Notes: generated by a model from the sequence alone, not told the origin. Shown: positions 18,301 through 27,809, counted from the first letter of the stretch. The stretch is DNA of 64,000 bases from Gemmatimonadaceae bacterium (GCA_016742275.1 JACVCD010000007.1:1-64000), one strand, 5' to 3'. Translations and numbers: made by a program.

Positions 18301-18785
18301 ATGTGCTGATACGTCGTGCCACCGTCAGTGCTCTTGTAAATGCCACCGCCCCACGAGGTACTCTGACGATTATTGCTTTCACCAGCGCCCACCCAGACGA
18401 CATCCGCATTTGTTTGCGACACGGCCACATCACCGATCGCAATCAAACCTTCGTTCTGGAACTGCGGTGTCCATGTGGTACCGTTGTTCACGGTCTTCCA
18501 CACACCACCGTGCGCTGTACCGACGTAGTAGATGCTTGGATTGGCCTCGAATACGGCCACATCGGCAATACGCCCTGACATGGTGGCCGGACCAATGCTG
18601 CGGAAATGCAGACGGTCGAATTCGGTGGCGATCGGTACGGCAGCGGACGCAGGCGTCGATGCAGAAGCCGGTGCGGCAGGACGGGCCGCCGAGCGTTGCT
18701 GAGCCTCGGCCACATGGGACCAGCTCACAACGCCAGTCCAGGTCAGGATTGCGCCTGAGGCAATCCGGCGAGACAGTTGGGACAT
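15351..18785 (-). CDS. BNR/Asp-box (sortilin VPS10-like) repeat exported protein
   Basis: Secreted protein of 1144 residues. A signal peptide (GAILTWTGVVSWSHVAEAQQ) is followed by a beta-propeller region (about 50-800) with many Asp-box repeats: STDGGTTY, TADGGKTW, STDGGLTW, STDGGATW, SVDGGKTF, SRDRGDSW, SRDDGKTW and others. This layout matches the WD40/YVTN/BNR-like glycosyl-hydrolase-related or sortilin-type proteins abundant in Gemmatimonadota and Acidobacteriota. The C-terminal ~250 residues hold an Ig-like strand set (GTYTVALVVDGQVVEQKPIEIVMDP) and Gly/Ala-rich linkers (GGPGGGGGAAAAAAAAA). No catalytic residues could be assigned. Role unknown; polymer binding or hydrolysis is a guess. 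It is divergent from the 4Fe-4S protein gene. Confidence 0.88.
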   Translation of the reverse strand: MSQLSRRIASGAILTWTGVVSWSHVAEAQQRSAARPAAPASASTPASAAVPIATEFDRLHFRSIGPATMSGRIADVAVFEANPSIYYVGTAHGGVWKTVNNGTTWTPQFQNEGLIAIGDVAVSQTNADVVWVGAGESNNRQSTSWGGGIYKSTDGGTTYQHMGLPESRHINRVLIHPTNENIVFVAATGPLFGPGGDRGVYRTADGGKTWTQVLKGDDDTGANDIVMSASNPNVMFASMYSRRRTTCCMNGGGPNSALHKSTDGGLTWTKVTGTGFPTGTLGRITMDVFRQSSNIVYAMVEGPSAAGRPAASEEMSAAPAAPNAPPATGVYRSTDGGATWTKMSSTNPRPMYFSQLRVDPVNPDRVYLGGVGLHLSVDGGKTFETDAALVTHDDVHAIWINPRNPDHVLTGNDGGLAVSYDLARTWQFIPNLPVGLFYHVSFDMELPYNICGGMQDNYDWCGPSASRHNRGIYNYDWSQILGGDGFVAIPDLKDSRIVYTESQDGNIIRRNKVTGESRQIRPTPQNVVNATRGESYRFHWDTPLMLSPNDPGILLAAANRVFRSRDRGDSWEAISPDLTQNASRDSITTMGLKGSDIRIARNDGISQWPTIVSLSESPKQAGVFYTGTDDGTVSVSRDDGKTWTNITKNIPGFPSGFVYVSEVVASRFDAGTVYVVVGNYRNNDYKPYVWVSRDFGATFTSLAGTLGGETVRTLTEDTKNADVLYVGTETGIFLTLDRGKSWKRLKANFPTVRVDELTIHPRDNALLVATHGRALWVLDHLEPIQEYAAAQKKAASLFSPGMALQWKGKDDRNEEFWGHQFFTGENPPTDAVIQMHFTAPAKNPLLRISNAQGGLVRELPIPAAKNAAGIQTVCWDQRVEPIRATAAAGGGGPGGGPGGAFGQGGQATRAIPGYPVPLPPVGYEAANPCAGGGPGGGGGGFGGNVNNGPMVVPGTYTVALVVDGQVVEQKPIEIVMDPQVQLVGEQRMAYNTAAMVLHTAQQQAQAVVTPLNALMSPMRTAKAKLDSLTTAPEDVKTQFAAFQRDYDAVRAKFGVGVAIAGGPGGGGGAAAAAAAAANQTNVLGRVAATKNNMLAVWEAPSAALQSQAREAQAALTAAVAEANTFLARTAAMKAMLAPLGITLP

Positions 18786-18919
18786 GGAGGGTAGGGAAAG
18801 TGGGGAGAGTCTACGCCTGTTAACCTGCGCGTTATCTTCGCCCGGGGCGAGTGCCTTCGGCGAACGCCCTCACGCCACCCATTCTCTGCCCAATTTGTTT
18901 CGCCATTCACGGAGTCCAC

Positions 18920-19162
18920 ATGGCCGAAGATGCTCCCGCCGACCCAGAGACCCTTACGCGCATTTATCCGGCAAGCGAAGTCGCCATCGAATGGCGTCAG
19001 GGGCTCTGCCAGCATAGTGGTAACTGCGTGAAGGCCCATGCACGTGTTTTCAATCCGCGCCGGAAGCCCTGGATCGAAACCGAACAAGGCACGGACGACG
19101 AAATCCGCGCTGCGGTGGCACGCTGCCCTTCAGGCGCTTTGCGAATTCGCGAACTGGGCTGA
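18920..19162 (+). CDS. (4Fe-4S) mono-cluster protein, YjdI family (Fer4_19)
   Basis: Small cytoplasmic protein of 80 residues of the YjdI/Fer4_19 type. Cysteines are Cys30 and Cys36 (GLCQHSGNC) and Cys69 (RCPSGALR); only three are visible, so a histidine or external ligand would complete a cluster. The segment EVAIEWRQGLCQHSGNCVKA and the RCPSGAL end are characteristic. GGAG lies five bases before the ATG at 18920. Family members occur with GNAT-type acetyltransferases or alone; the electron-transfer partner is unknown. It sits beside methionine sulfoxide reductases, convergently, with a shared terminator. Confidence 0.88.
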   Translation: MAEDAPADPETLTRIYPASEVAIEWRQGLCQHSGNCVKAHARVFNPRRKPWIETEQGTDDEIRAAVARCPSGALRIRELG

Positions 19163-19173
19163 CCAGATACAAA

Positions 19174-19209
19174 ACGGGCCGGAAACGCACTATAGCGAAG
19201 CCGGCCCGT
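19174..19209. terminator. Bidirectional terminator between the 4Fe-4S gene and msrA
   Basis: ACGGGCCGG (19174-19182) and CCGGCCCGT (19201-19209) form a 9-bp perfect stem. There is an AAAA run on the left and TTTT at 19216-19219 on the right, so it can serve both convergent genes. Confidence 0.7.
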
Positions 19210-19224
19210 CGTATGTTTTCAGTA

Positions 19225-19740
19225 CTATCGCATGAAATGACAGCTGTACCCACCAGGATTCTTTTGCAGATAGTCCTGGTGATACCCCTCGGCCGTCCAC
19301 CACGTGGCCTCCGGCACGATTTCGGTGGTAATGGGCCGCTCCCATAAACCACTCTGCTGGGCTTCGGCCTTCACCTGTTCGGCCGTCTCCCGCTGCGCCT
19401 CGCTCGTATAGAAAATCGAGCTGCGGTACTGGGTGCCGAGGTCGTTCCCCTGCCGGTTGAGCGTGGTCGGGTCGTGCATGCGGAAGAACCAGTCCTTGAG
19501 CAGTGTGGCATAACTCAGCTGCGTCGGATCGAACACCACCCGCACACTCTCCGCATGACCACTCTTGCTGTCATGCGTGTCGTGATAGGTCGGGTTCTCC
19601 AACCAGCCGCCCGTATAGCCCACATCAGTCTCAAGCACCCCGGGAATGGCGCGCAGGATCTCTTCCATCCCCCAGAAGCAGCCGCCCGCGAGGATGGCCA
19701 CTTCCATGGGACGTGTGTTGCTGGTGTTCATATCAGCCAT
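19225..19740 (-). CDS. msrA: Peptide-methionine (S)-S-oxide reductase MsrA
   Basis: Reduces methionine-(S)-sulfoxide in proteins. The catalytic motif GGCFWGMEE places the nucleophile at Cys21. [17 protein letters not shown] and the C-terminal [16 protein letters not shown] segment are also typical; the last Cys is a likely recycling residue. I take ATG 19740, preceded by GGAG at six bases; earlier frames add non-homologous residues. The gene overlaps the end of msrB by 8 bp, so the two are translated together and repair both sulfoxide epimers. There is no signal peptide, so the enzyme is cytoplasmic. Confidence 0.97.
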   Translation of the reverse strand: MADMNTSNTRPMEVAILAGGCFWGMEEILRAIPGVLETDVGYTGGWLENPTYHDTHDSKSGHAESVRVVFDPTQLSYATLLKDWFFRMHDPTTLNRQGNDLGTQYRSSIFYTSEAQRETAEQVKAEAQQSGLWERPITTEIVPEATWWTAEGYHQDYLQKNPGGYSCHFMR

Positions 19741-20251
19741 GTGAGGCTCCGTGTGAATCCGCGCCGAACATCGCGCGATAGGCCCCATACCCTTCGGCCT
19801 CGAGCGCACTCACCGGAATGAATCGCAGCGAGGCCGAATTGATGCAGTAGCGCATGCCGCCCGCGTCGCGTGGTCCGTCCGGAAACACGTGACCGAGATG
19901 CGAGTCGCCGTGTTTGCTGCGCACTTCCACTCGACGCATGCCGTACGCGTTGTCGGCGTGCTCGGTCACGTTTGGTGCAATGGGCTGCGTGAAGCTGGGC
20001 CACCCCGTGCCGGAATCGAACTTGTGAATGCTCGCAAACAGCGGCTCGCCGCTTACGACATCCACATACAATCCCGGTTCGTGGTTGTCCCAGTACGCAT
20101 TGCGAAATGGAGGCTCGGTGCCGCACTGCTGCGTCACCGCATACTGCTCGGCCGACAATGTGGCCCGCAGCGTCTCCTCCGATGGCTTCTCGAACGACGC
20201 CGCGTCCCGCGGCGTCGTGCTATGCAGATTCTGCGGAGTGTTGGTGTTCAT
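19733..20251 (-). CDS. msrB: Peptide-methionine (R)-S-oxide reductase MsrB
   Basis: Reduces methionine-(R)-sulfoxide. Family segments are complete: [43 protein letters not shown] and [17 protein letters not shown]. The catalytic Cys136 is in [12 protein letters not shown]. The two zinc-binding CxxC pairs of the zinc-type enzymes are absent, so this is the non-zinc form; Cys43 could be the resolving cysteine. It is the first gene of an msrB-msrA operon with overlapping ends. No signal peptide is seen. Confidence 0.96.
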   Translation of the reverse strand: MNTNTPQNLHSTTPRDAASFEKPSEETLRATLSAEQYAVTQQCGTEPPFRNAYWDNHEPGLYVDVVSGEPLFASIHKFDSGTGWPSFTQPIAPNVTEHADNAYGMRRVEVRSKHGDSHLGHVFPDGPRDAGGMRYCINSASLRFIPVSALEAEGYGAYRAMFGADSHGASHG

Positions 20252-20306
20252 GTCAGCACTTAGTCAGACGTGTGGTCGCGCGTTCACCGCGGGTCGCAGC
20301 ACCGCC

Positions 20307-21071
20307 TCAACGACAGCCCGGATTGGCGGCGGGTCCGACGTACGACAGCACCTCGAGCACATCATGATCCCGCGGGCCTTCCATGTTTGCGGGACGCTCG
20401 ACGAACTGCGCACGCACTTCCACCTGCTGTCCGCTGCCCGGCGGCAACTTGGCCGCCGTGTACGCCCGCTCGAGCGTCTTGTACGCACCGCGCATGAGCA
20501 CCGGGTACGTCTGACCGGAGCCACACTCACGGAATGTGGCGGCATCCGCCATGTACATGAACGTCCCGATGAACACTGCGGGCTCCCGGAGACTATTCAT
20601 GGTGGCAGAACGACCCAGCGTGTAGTTGAGCGACGACGTGATGGGTTGTCCCTGCTGATCGAGCAGTGCGAGTGAATCGTCGCCTACGCGGCGGAACATG
20701 GTCGGTATGCCCGATTCCGTTTCGAGCGAAACCACCGATTCGCTGAGACGCCAACGTCCCATCGTGATCACGGGAGTCTTGGACTTGCCCTCGTACGTCT
20801 GTGACAGGCGATACACACTGTCCGGCCACAGGGCGATGATGGTCTTGAGTCCCGAGCAGTCGGCGCATGGCAGTGTGCCCTCGTACGAAGCGGGGGCAAC
20901 AGATGCGACGGTCACGATGTTGCGCGGATCCACCGTTACCACGCTATCCGACACCTGATCAGCCGTCTTGCTGCCGCAGGCGGCGCTCGAAACGATGACC
21001 GCACTGGCCACCACCAGTGAACGAACGCGGTGCACTACTCGCAGGTGCGCCAAACGCAGGTATGCTGACAA
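20307..21071 (-). CDS. NlpE-like lipoprotein
   Basis: Outer-membrane lipoprotein. The signal ends in a lipobox (VIVSSAAC). The N-terminal NlpE domain has [22 protein letters not shown] with the CxxC pair; NlpE of E. coli senses envelope and copper stress and signals through Cpx. The C-terminal part ([24 protein letters not shown]) is a domain also found after NlpE domains. I choose the TTG at 21071 because AAGGAG lies six bases upstream and because an ATG at 21104 would overlap the divergent selO start. No Cpx-like system is adjacent. The downstream neighbours, msrB and msrA, suggest an envelope or oxidative-stress context. Confidence 0.78.
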   Translation of the reverse strand: MSAYLRLAHLRVVHRVRSLVVASAVIVSSAACGSKTADQVSDSVVTVDPRNIVTVASVAPASYEGTLPCADCSGLKTIIALWPDSVYRLSQTYEGKSKTPVITMGRWRLSESVVSLETESGIPTMFRRVGDDSLALLDQQGQPITSSLNYTLGRSATMNSLREPAVFIGTFMYMADAATFRECGSGQTYPVLMRGAYKTLERAYTAAKLPPGSGQQVEVRAQFVERPANMEGPRDHDVLEVLSYVGPAANPGCR

Positions 21072-21098
21072 CGGAGACTCCTTGGGCTGGGGACTAGA

Positions 21099-22681
<1,583 letters not shown>

Positions 22682-22688
<7 letters not shown>

Positions 22689-22707
22689 CGCCTTTGGGCG
22701 TCAGGAG
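22682..22707. terminator. Hairpin overlapping the selO stop codon
   Basis: CTCCTGACGCC (22682-22692) pairs perfectly with GGCGTCAGGAG (22697-22707) around a 4-nt loop. The selO TGA at 22686-22688 is within the left arm. There is no T-run, but the stem is very stable and lies between convergent genes. Confidence 0.6.
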
Positions 22708-22728
22708 TGAGTCCAGCAAGCCATCGGA

Positions 22729-23253
22729 CTACTTGGCAGTTCGCCGTGCCTGCGCCGCATGTACGGCTTCAATGAACCGCTGCGCATCTGGCTCCGAGAA
22801 GGTGCCGCCACTTTCATTGCCCTTGGATCGACCGTCGGACCTGATGGTGAAGTGCGAACCACCGTCCACGTTGAAGCGCAGATTGCCGTCTTCGTAACGC
22901 AGGTTCTCCACCTTCTCTGCGGGCACGGTGACTGAGAAACCCATCGCGGTGCTGACCGCAGCGCTCACAGCACTACCAATCATCTTGCCGAGAGCGCCCG
23001 ACTCGCCCGTGTTCTTCTCGACATCCGCTTTCACCGATTGGCGCAGACTGTCGGACAACTGCATCACCACCGAATCACCAACTACCGCAAGAATCATCGC
23101 ACCATCGGTGCTCGTGATTTGCACATCGTCTGCCGACAGCATCGTGGGCTCGCGCCTATCGGCGGAAAACTGCACTGACGGCTTGGACTCTCCGCCGCAC
23201 GCAGCAGAGGCAATCAGAATGAACGAACCGATAATCAAACGTGATGTCCGCAT
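22729..23253 (-). CDS. Small lipoprotein, paralog of the upstream gene
   Basis: Protein of 174 residues with a lipoprotein signal (IIGSFILIASAAC). It has no recognised domain. The core pattern DDVQITSTDGAMILAVVGDSVVMQL, then VPAEKVENLRYEDGNLRFNVDG, then an F-x-E/Q-x-DA..F..AV end is shared with the gene at 23283-23711. The ATG at 23253 has GGGGAG six bases upstream, so I reject the longer start at 23280. An extra segment (about 60-105, GALGKMIGSAVSAAVSTAMGF) is absent from the paralog. It is the second gene of a two-gene operon. Function unknown. Confidence 0.72.
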   Translation of the reverse strand: MRTSRLIIGSFILIASAACGGESKPSVQFSADRREPTMLSADDVQITSTDGAMILAVVGDSVVMQLSDSLRQSVKADVEKNTGESGALGKMIGSAVSAAVSTAMGFSVTVPAEKVENLRYEDGNLRFNVDGGSHFTIRSDGRSKGNESGGTFSEPDAQRFIEAVHAAQARRTAK

Positions 23254-23282
23254 GGACGTCTCCCCTCGGGAAAGTGGCAAGT

Positions 23283-23711
23283 TCAGGGCTTTCGGCCTGC
23301 AGTTTCGATTTCGTTTTGTCTCGACAACACCACCGCCACAAACTGCAACGCATCACTCTGCGTGAAGGCAGCGCCCTCCGTACCATCACCGACTTCAAAC
23401 ATCTTCACGCCGATGCCCTTGATATCGAACCGAAGGCGACCACCGGCATACTTCACATTCTCCACATGCGTGGCAGGAACGTGAATGATGCTATTGTCGT
23501 GATAGATGTGCACGGAATCGCCGATGATCTCGAGCGCCGTACGCCCATCGGTGCTTGCGATCTGCACATCATTGGGGCCGAGCACTTGTGCGCGTTGCGC
23601 AATCTTGGCCGCCGCTTCGGCCACTTTGCTCTGATCATCCTTGCAGGCAACGATTGCCATGGACGAGACCAGCAGAGCGGCACGGGCAAGGAGTCGGCGA
23701 GACACGGGCAT
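23283..23711 (-). CDS. Small lipoprotein, paralog of the downstream gene
   Basis: Protein of 142 residues with a lipoprotein signal (LVSSMAIVAC). It shares with its neighbour the pattern NDVQIASTDGRTALEIIGDSVHIY, VPATHVENVKYAGGRLRFDIKGIG and a C-terminal FTQSDALQFVAVV. The two genes are 29 bp apart in the same orientation, so they look like an old tandem duplication. The strand pattern suggests a small beta-sandwich exposed to the periplasm. No family recognised, no role assigned. Confidence 0.7.
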   Translation of the reverse strand: MPVSRRLLARAALLVSSMAIVACKDDQSKVAEAAAKIAQRAQVLGPNDVQIASTDGRTALEIIGDSVHIYHDNSIIHVPATHVENVKYAGGRLRFDIKGIGVKMFEVGDGTEGAAFTQSDALQFVAVVLSRQNEIETAGRKP

Positions 23712-23828
23712 GGCAGGAGAGACAAAAGGGAGACGCGTGCGTGGGTGCCGGATTCTGCTCCAGCCTCCATCTTCATGACAATACGAGACGGCGGACCCTT
23801 CTGTCCACGCCCCGATCGCCTGAAGCCC

Positions 23829-24788
23829 ATGCTTAATTCGCTCAACATGTCCCGCCTACTTCGCCCTCTGACGCTCCTGCTGGCTGCAATGATGCCGCAT
23901 GTTGCGCATGCGCAGGCCAACGCCCCCATCATCGGGCGCTGGGATCTCACCGTGCAGGGGACAGACCGCACGTTTCCGTCATGGCTCGAAGTCACGCTGT
24001 CAGGCAATCGCACACTGGTAGGCCGCTTTGTGGCCAGTGGCGGCAGCGCGCGCCCCATCGCACGCGTGACCTACGAAAACAACACCATGCGATTTGCCAT
24101 TCCTCCACAGTGGGAAGCTGGCAACGACGATCTGCGCGTGGAAGCAAACTTCGAGAACGATCGTTTGCAGGGCACCATGATCATGCCCAATGGGACACGT
24201 CACACCTTCTCCGGTGCGCGCGCTCCCGTGCTGCGGCGCGCGGCCCCGCCATCATGGGACAAGGAAGTCGTCCTCTTTGACGGCAAGTCCATGGATGCCT
24301 GGGAAGCGCTGCCCGGCGGACGCAGTCAGTGGCAGGTGCTCAACGGCATTCTCACCAACGTGCGTTCAGGCGCCAATCTGGCCACGAAACAGAAGTACAA
24401 CGACTTCAAACTGCACATCGAGTTTCGCTACGCCAAAGGCGGCAACAGCGGTGTCTATCTTCGCGGCCGCCACGAAGTTCAGGTGGAGGACAATGGCAAT
24501 CTCGAACCGTCGTCCGTGCATATCGGTGGCGTGTACGGATTTCTCGTCGCCAGCGAAAACGCGTCACGCGGTCCGGGTGAGTGGCAGACATACGACATCA
24601 CGCTCATCGGTCGTCGTGTCACAGTGGTACTGAACGGCCAGACGGTCATCGCCGATCAAACAATCCCCGGCATCACCGGCGGTGCGCTCGACAGTAATGA
24701 AGGCGAACCCGGCCCCATCTACCTTCAGGGCGATCACACCGCCGTGGAGTACCGCAACATTCGCATTACTCCGGCGCGGATGCCGTAG
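23829..24788 (+). CDS. Exported 3-keto-disaccharide hydrolase (DUF1080) domain protein
   Basis: Protein of 319 residues with a signal peptide (LTLLLAAMMPHVAHAQA). A first beta-rich domain covers about residues 30-135 (IIGRWDLTVQGTDRTFPSWLEVTLSG). The second, about 150-318, is the DUF1080/3-keto-disaccharide hydrolase, a concanavalin-like fold: VVLFDGKSMDAWEAL, YNDFKLHIEFRYAKGGNSGVYLRGRHEVQV, GEWQTYDITLIGRRVTVVLNG, GPIYLQGDHTAVEYRNIRI. Some members hydrolyse 3-ketoglucosides; others are only binding domains. I use ATG 23829; ATG 23847 is also possible, and longer starts lie in the divergent gene's control region. Substrate unknown. Confidence 0.85.
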   Translation: MLNSLNMSRLLRPLTLLLAAMMPHVAHAQANAPIIGRWDLTVQGTDRTFPSWLEVTLSGNRTLVGRFVASGGSARPIARVTYENNTMRFAIPPQWEAGNDDLRVEANFENDRLQGTMIMPNGTRHTFSGARAPVLRRAAPPSWDKEVVLFDGKSMDAWEALPGGRSQWQVLNGILTNVRSGANLATKQKYNDFKLHIEFRYAKGGNSGVYLRGRHEVQVEDNGNLEPSSVHIGGVYGFLVASENASRGPGEWQTYDITLIGRRVTVVLNGQTVIADQTIPGITGGALDSNEGEPGPIYLQGDHTAVEYRNIRITPARMP

Positions 24789-24921
24789 GCATCGCCAACC
24801 GGCGCAGAGATTCAGCGGGAACTTTGTGTAGCGCGCAGGTCTAGGTGTCGCGTTGCGGACGCATCGGTCCACAGCCGTCGAGTGCAATACTCGATGTGCA
24901 GGCCCCGTCGCCCGTCCTCCT

Positions 24922-25623
24922 GTGCCACTACCTCCGCTGCCCGAATTGCTGCAGACCCATGGATTGTCGACGTACCCCGTCGTGTTTGCGGGCGGCGTGT
25001 TGACCAGTCTCACGCCCTGCATCTATCCGATGATTCCCATCACCGCGGCGGTGGTGGGTGGGGCGAGGCAGTCGAGAGGGAGAGTGGTCGCTCTCACCTT
25101 GGCGTATGTCTGCGGACTGGCGTTGGCGTATGCAGCGCTCGGTTTGATTGCCGGAATGACTGGATCGCTCTTTGGTGCAGTGAGCACCAACAAATGGGCC
25201 TTGTTGGGAGTGGCCAATCTGCTCCTCCTGTTTGCCTTGACCATGTTCGGTGTCCTGTCCGTCCCCCTGCCATCGTCGTGGTTGCAGCGAGCGGCATCAA
25301 TGGATTCGCGTGGTCGCTTGGCCGGTGCCTTCGGCATGGGCGCCGCTTCCGGATTGGTCGCTGCACCCTGCGGTGCTCCCGTGCTGGCCACGTTGCTGAC
25401 ATGGGTTGCCACCACGCAAAGTGCATGGCTCGGATTCAGCTACCTGTTCGTGTTCTCATTGGGGATGTCGTCGCTGTTGGTCGTCGTCGGGCTCACCACT
25501 GGTGGACTCATACGCCTTCCAAAGTCCGGGGTCTGGATGCTGCACGTGAAGCATGGCTTTGGTGTCGTGCTCTTGATAATGGCCGAGTACTACCTCGTGC
25601 AGACCGGCCAGGTGTGGTTCTAG
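24922..25623 (+). CDS. CcdA/DsbD-type thiol-disulfide transmembrane protein
   Basis: Inner-membrane protein of about 233 residues with six hydrophobic segments that carries reducing power from cytoplasmic thioredoxin to periplasmic thiols. The two redox cysteines are in TSLTPCIYPM and VAAPCGAPVL, each in the first helix of a three-helix repeat, as in CcdA and the DsbD core. No thioredoxin or DsbD N-terminal domain is fused. The start is uncertain: GTG 24922 puts the first helix about 13 residues in, while a TTG at 24853 would add 23 residues of proline-rich sequence. It is followed after 41 bp by the TlpA-like gene, its likely redox partner. Confidence 0.87.
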   Translation: MPLPPLPELLQTHGLSTYPVVFAGGVLTSLTPCIYPMIPITAAVVGGARQSRGRVVALTLAYVCGLALAYAALGLIAGMTGSLFGAVSTNKWALLGVANLLLLFALTMFGVLSVPLPSSWLQRAASMDSRGRLAGAFGMGAASGLVAAPCGAPVLATLLTWVATTQSAWLGFSYLFVFSLGMSSLLVVVGLTTGGLIRLPKSGVWMLHVKHGFGVVLLIMAEYYLVQTGQVWF

Positions 25624-25664
25624 GCTCTCGCCCTCCTTCACTCTCATAGCATCCGGATCGTCCC

Positions 25665-26228
25665 ATGAAAGTCTTTCGTTCAACGACCGCACGCCATGTC
25701 CTTCCCACCGCAGCCATCGCGTTGGTGGGCCTGCTTGCTTTGCCATCGTCGTCGGCAGTGGCACAGGCGGGCAGCGGTACGTCCGGAGCTGTTGCCGGCG
25801 TCGCCGTAGGCAGTATGGCGCCAGCCGATCTCACGCTGGAAACCCTCGACGGCAAGCCATATGCACTCAGCACATTGATCGGCAAACGTCCGGTCGTCAT
25901 CGAGTTCTGGGCCACCTGGTGTCCCCTGTGTCGTAAACTTGAGCCGCAACTCCAGGCAGCGCGCCAGCAACACGGTGATCGCGTGGCCTTTGTTGGTATT
26001 GGCGTTCCGGAGAATCAGTCAGCAGAGCGGCAGCAACAGTACATCACGGAGAAGCAGATGAGTGGTCTCTTTCTCTTCGACCGCACCAACAGTGCCAGCA
26101 AGGCATTTCGCGTACCGCATACGTCGTATCTCGTGGTCCTCGATGCAAAGGGGACCGTGGTTTACACAGGGGTTGGCGCTGACCAGAATGTCGAAGAAGC
26201 TGTCCGGCGTGCGCTGCCGACTCGTTGA
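25665..26228 (+). CDS. TlpA-like thioredoxin-fold protein
   Basis: Exported thiol oxidoreductase of 187 residues. A signal peptide (AAIALVGLLALPSSSAVAQA) is followed by a thioredoxin fold with APADLTLETLDGKPYALSTLIGKRPVVIEFWATW and active site Cys86-Pro-Leu-Cys89. A cis-Pro loop (VPHTSYLVVLD) is present. TlpA/ResA-type proteins reduce apocytochromes c or other periplasmic thiols using electrons from CcdA, encoded just upstream. It is followed by an ECF sigma factor and its anti-sigma factor in the same direction. Confidence 0.9.
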   Translation: MKVFRSTTARHVLPTAAIALVGLLALPSSSAVAQAGSGTSGAVAGVAVGSMAPADLTLETLDGKPYALSTLIGKRPVVIEFWATWCPLCRKLEPQLQAARQQHGDRVAFVGIGVPENQSAERQQQYITEKQMSGLFLFDRTNSASKAFRVPHTSYLVVLDAKGTVVYTGVGADQNVEEAVRRALPTR

Positions 26229-26254
26229 CATGTGAGAAGGTCCCGAATCGGTCG

Positions 26255-26878
26255 ATGACCAACACTCACCGTGACGAGCAGTTCGAGCGCGAGGCGCTGG
26301 GCTGTCTGCCAGACGTCTCGCGCTTTGCGTACTCCCTCACGCGAAATCAGGACACGGCGGATGATCTGGTGCAGGAAACCTATCTGTCGGCGTATCGCGG
26401 ATACCTGACCTTTCGGGAAGGAAACAGCGTCAAGCGCTGGCTGTTCAGTATCTGCCACCATGCGTGGTTGCGCACTGCGAAACGCGATCGTCGCGTGGTC
26501 CTCACCGAAGAGGGTGCCGAAGCTGAGTTGGAGACCTTGGCTGCCGTCATGGGCCATGTCGCCGCACAACAATCAGGAGTCGAAGCCTTTGTTGGACTCG
26601 TGGACGTCGGACCGGCCATTCATGTGGCCATCGACGCACTCGCACCTGCCTTTCGTGCGGTGGTGGAGTTGGTGGATGTGCAGGAGTTTTCGTATCACGA
26701 GGCAGCGACCGTGCTCGGCGTTCCGGTGGGTACCGTGCGCTCGCGGTTGTTCCGCGCTCGACGCCTCTTGCAGGAGCAGCTGCTGGCACACGCGTATGAT
26801 GCCGGCATGCGAATAAACAGCCCCACTGCCACCAACGACCACAACGACACAGAAACGAGCCTGAGGGGATCGCGATGA
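26255..26878 (+). CDS. ECF RNA polymerase sigma factor
   Basis: Sigma-70 family ECF factor of about 207 residues. Region 2 is LPDVSRFAYSLTRNQDTADDLVQETYLSAYRGY with KRWLFSICHHAWLRTAKRD. Region 4 is LVDVQEFSYHEAATVLGVPVGTVRSRLFRARRLLQEQL. ATG 26255 is my choice; a TTG at 26225 overlaps the upstream stop. The end overlaps the anti-sigma gene by 4 bp (ATGA). The ZAS anti-sigma plus CcdA/TlpA context suggests a thiol-redox or envelope stimulus. An insertion between regions 2 and 4 (about 100-130) is slightly long. Confidence 0.92.
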   Translation: MTNTHRDEQFEREALGCLPDVSRFAYSLTRNQDTADDLVQETYLSAYRGYLTFREGNSVKRWLFSICHHAWLRTAKRDRRVVLTEEGAEAELETLAAVMGHVAAQQSGVEAFVGLVDVGPAIHVAIDALAPAFRAVVELVDVQEFSYHEAATVLGVPVGTVRSRLFRARRLLQEQLLAHAYDAGMRINSPTATNDHNDTETSLRGSR

Positions 26879-27177
26879 TACCGCCAACAGAAGCAATGCG
26901 AATGGACGACTGTCGTGCTGTGGTGCAGCGCTTGTGGGATTTTCTGGACCAGGAACTCGACGCCCCGACCATGGCCGCCATTGAGCACCATGTGATGGCC
27001 TGCAGTGGATGTGCCGCTCACGTGGCGTTTGCGCGCACGTTTCTCGAGGCCGTCCGGAGCGTGTCGCGTTCACGAACGTCGCAAGAGGATCAACACACGC
27101 GGATGCTGCGCACGATGGTCATGAACCGTTTGGCGGACGCCGGCTTCCACCCACCGCCGTCAGAGACGAGCGCCTAA
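26875..27177 (+). CDS. Zinc-binding (ZAS) anti-sigma factor
   Basis: Soluble protein of 100 residues that presumably binds the ECF factor encoded immediately upstream. It carries the ZAS motif His39-x3-Cys43-x2-Cys46 (EHHVMACSGC) and Cys13 (DDCRAVVQRLWDFLDQELD). In the RsrA group the Cys/His site holds zinc and releases the sigma factor when the cysteines are oxidised. No transmembrane segment is present, so the complex is cytoplasmic. The start overlaps the sigma stop. Its stop (TAA) interlocks with the TAG of the convergent DUF4126 gene. Confidence 0.88.
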   Translation: MIPPTEAMRMDDCRAVVQRLWDFLDQELDAPTMAAIEHHVMACSGCAAHVAFARTFLEAVRSVSRSRTSQEDQHTRMLRTMVMNRLADAGFHPPPSETSA

Positions 27178-27809
27178 GGCCCCCGAGGCACGCGCGGTGG
27201 TCCATTCACCGTCGCCACTGCGCGTCGTCCAGCCGTTCGACCAAAAATCACGCCATGCACTCGGCGTGTGAAAATCACCAGCAGCAGTAGCACGGCGACG
27301 AGTGTCAGCAGCGGAAGAAAGATCGCCAGCGCGCTGGTCACCACCGCACTCACCAGCTCGAACATCGAGACCACCGGATTCCCCACACCACCGGTGAGCG
27401 TCGTGCTCTTGAATCGTGTGAATACCGTCGCGCCCTGCGTCATTCCCGCCGCGCCACCTGCCAATACCACGGCACTCCACTTGAGTACGGGCGGCAAATC
27501 CACCACAACCGACGCCGCCGCCAGCATTCCGGCGGCCACCGCAGTCGGGGTGGCGATCACATCGAGCAATTGATCGAGCCACGGGACGGAGTACGCACCC
27601 ACTTCAAGCACCGTGGCCGTGCCCAATGCTGCCAATGCCGGCGTACTGGCCAGCCAGGTGAACCCCGGCGACAGCTCCAGTACACCAGCCTTCGCGGCAA
27701 CCGCCGCTGCCAATAGCGGCACGAACATGCGAAAACCGGCCGCCGCCGCGAGACCGAATCCCACGGCAATGCCAACAATCGCGTCCCACGGAATTGCGGT
27801 GAAGTCCAT
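27174..27809 (-). CDS. DUF4126 membrane protein
   Basis: Integral membrane protein of 211 residues with about six hydrophobic segments. The family segments are GIAVGFGLAAAAGFRMFVPLLAAAVAA near the start, then LASTPALAALGTATVLEVGAYSVPWLDQLLD, and GNPVVSMFELVSAVVTSALAIFLPLL. Function of DUF4126 is unknown. The stop overlaps the convergent anti-sigma gene by 4 bp (27174-27177). It is divergent from the membrane protein gene at 27870. Confidence 0.85.
   Translation of the reverse strand: MDFTAIPWDAIVGIAVGFGLAAAAGFRMFVPLLAAAVAAKAGVLELSPGFTWLASTPALAALGTATVLEVGAYSVPWLDQLLDVIATPTAVAAGMLAAASVVVDLPPVLKWSAVVLAGGAAGMTQGATVFTRFKSTTLTGGVGNPVVSMFELVSAVVTSALAIFLPLLTLVAVLLLLVIFTRRVHGVIFGRTAGRRAVATVNGPPRVPRGP

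Noticed and set aside
24853-24921. Longer N-terminus for the CcdA-type protein from TTG 24853
   Set aside because: Adds Cys/Arg/Pro-rich residues without a membrane segment; the family normally begins just before the first helix.
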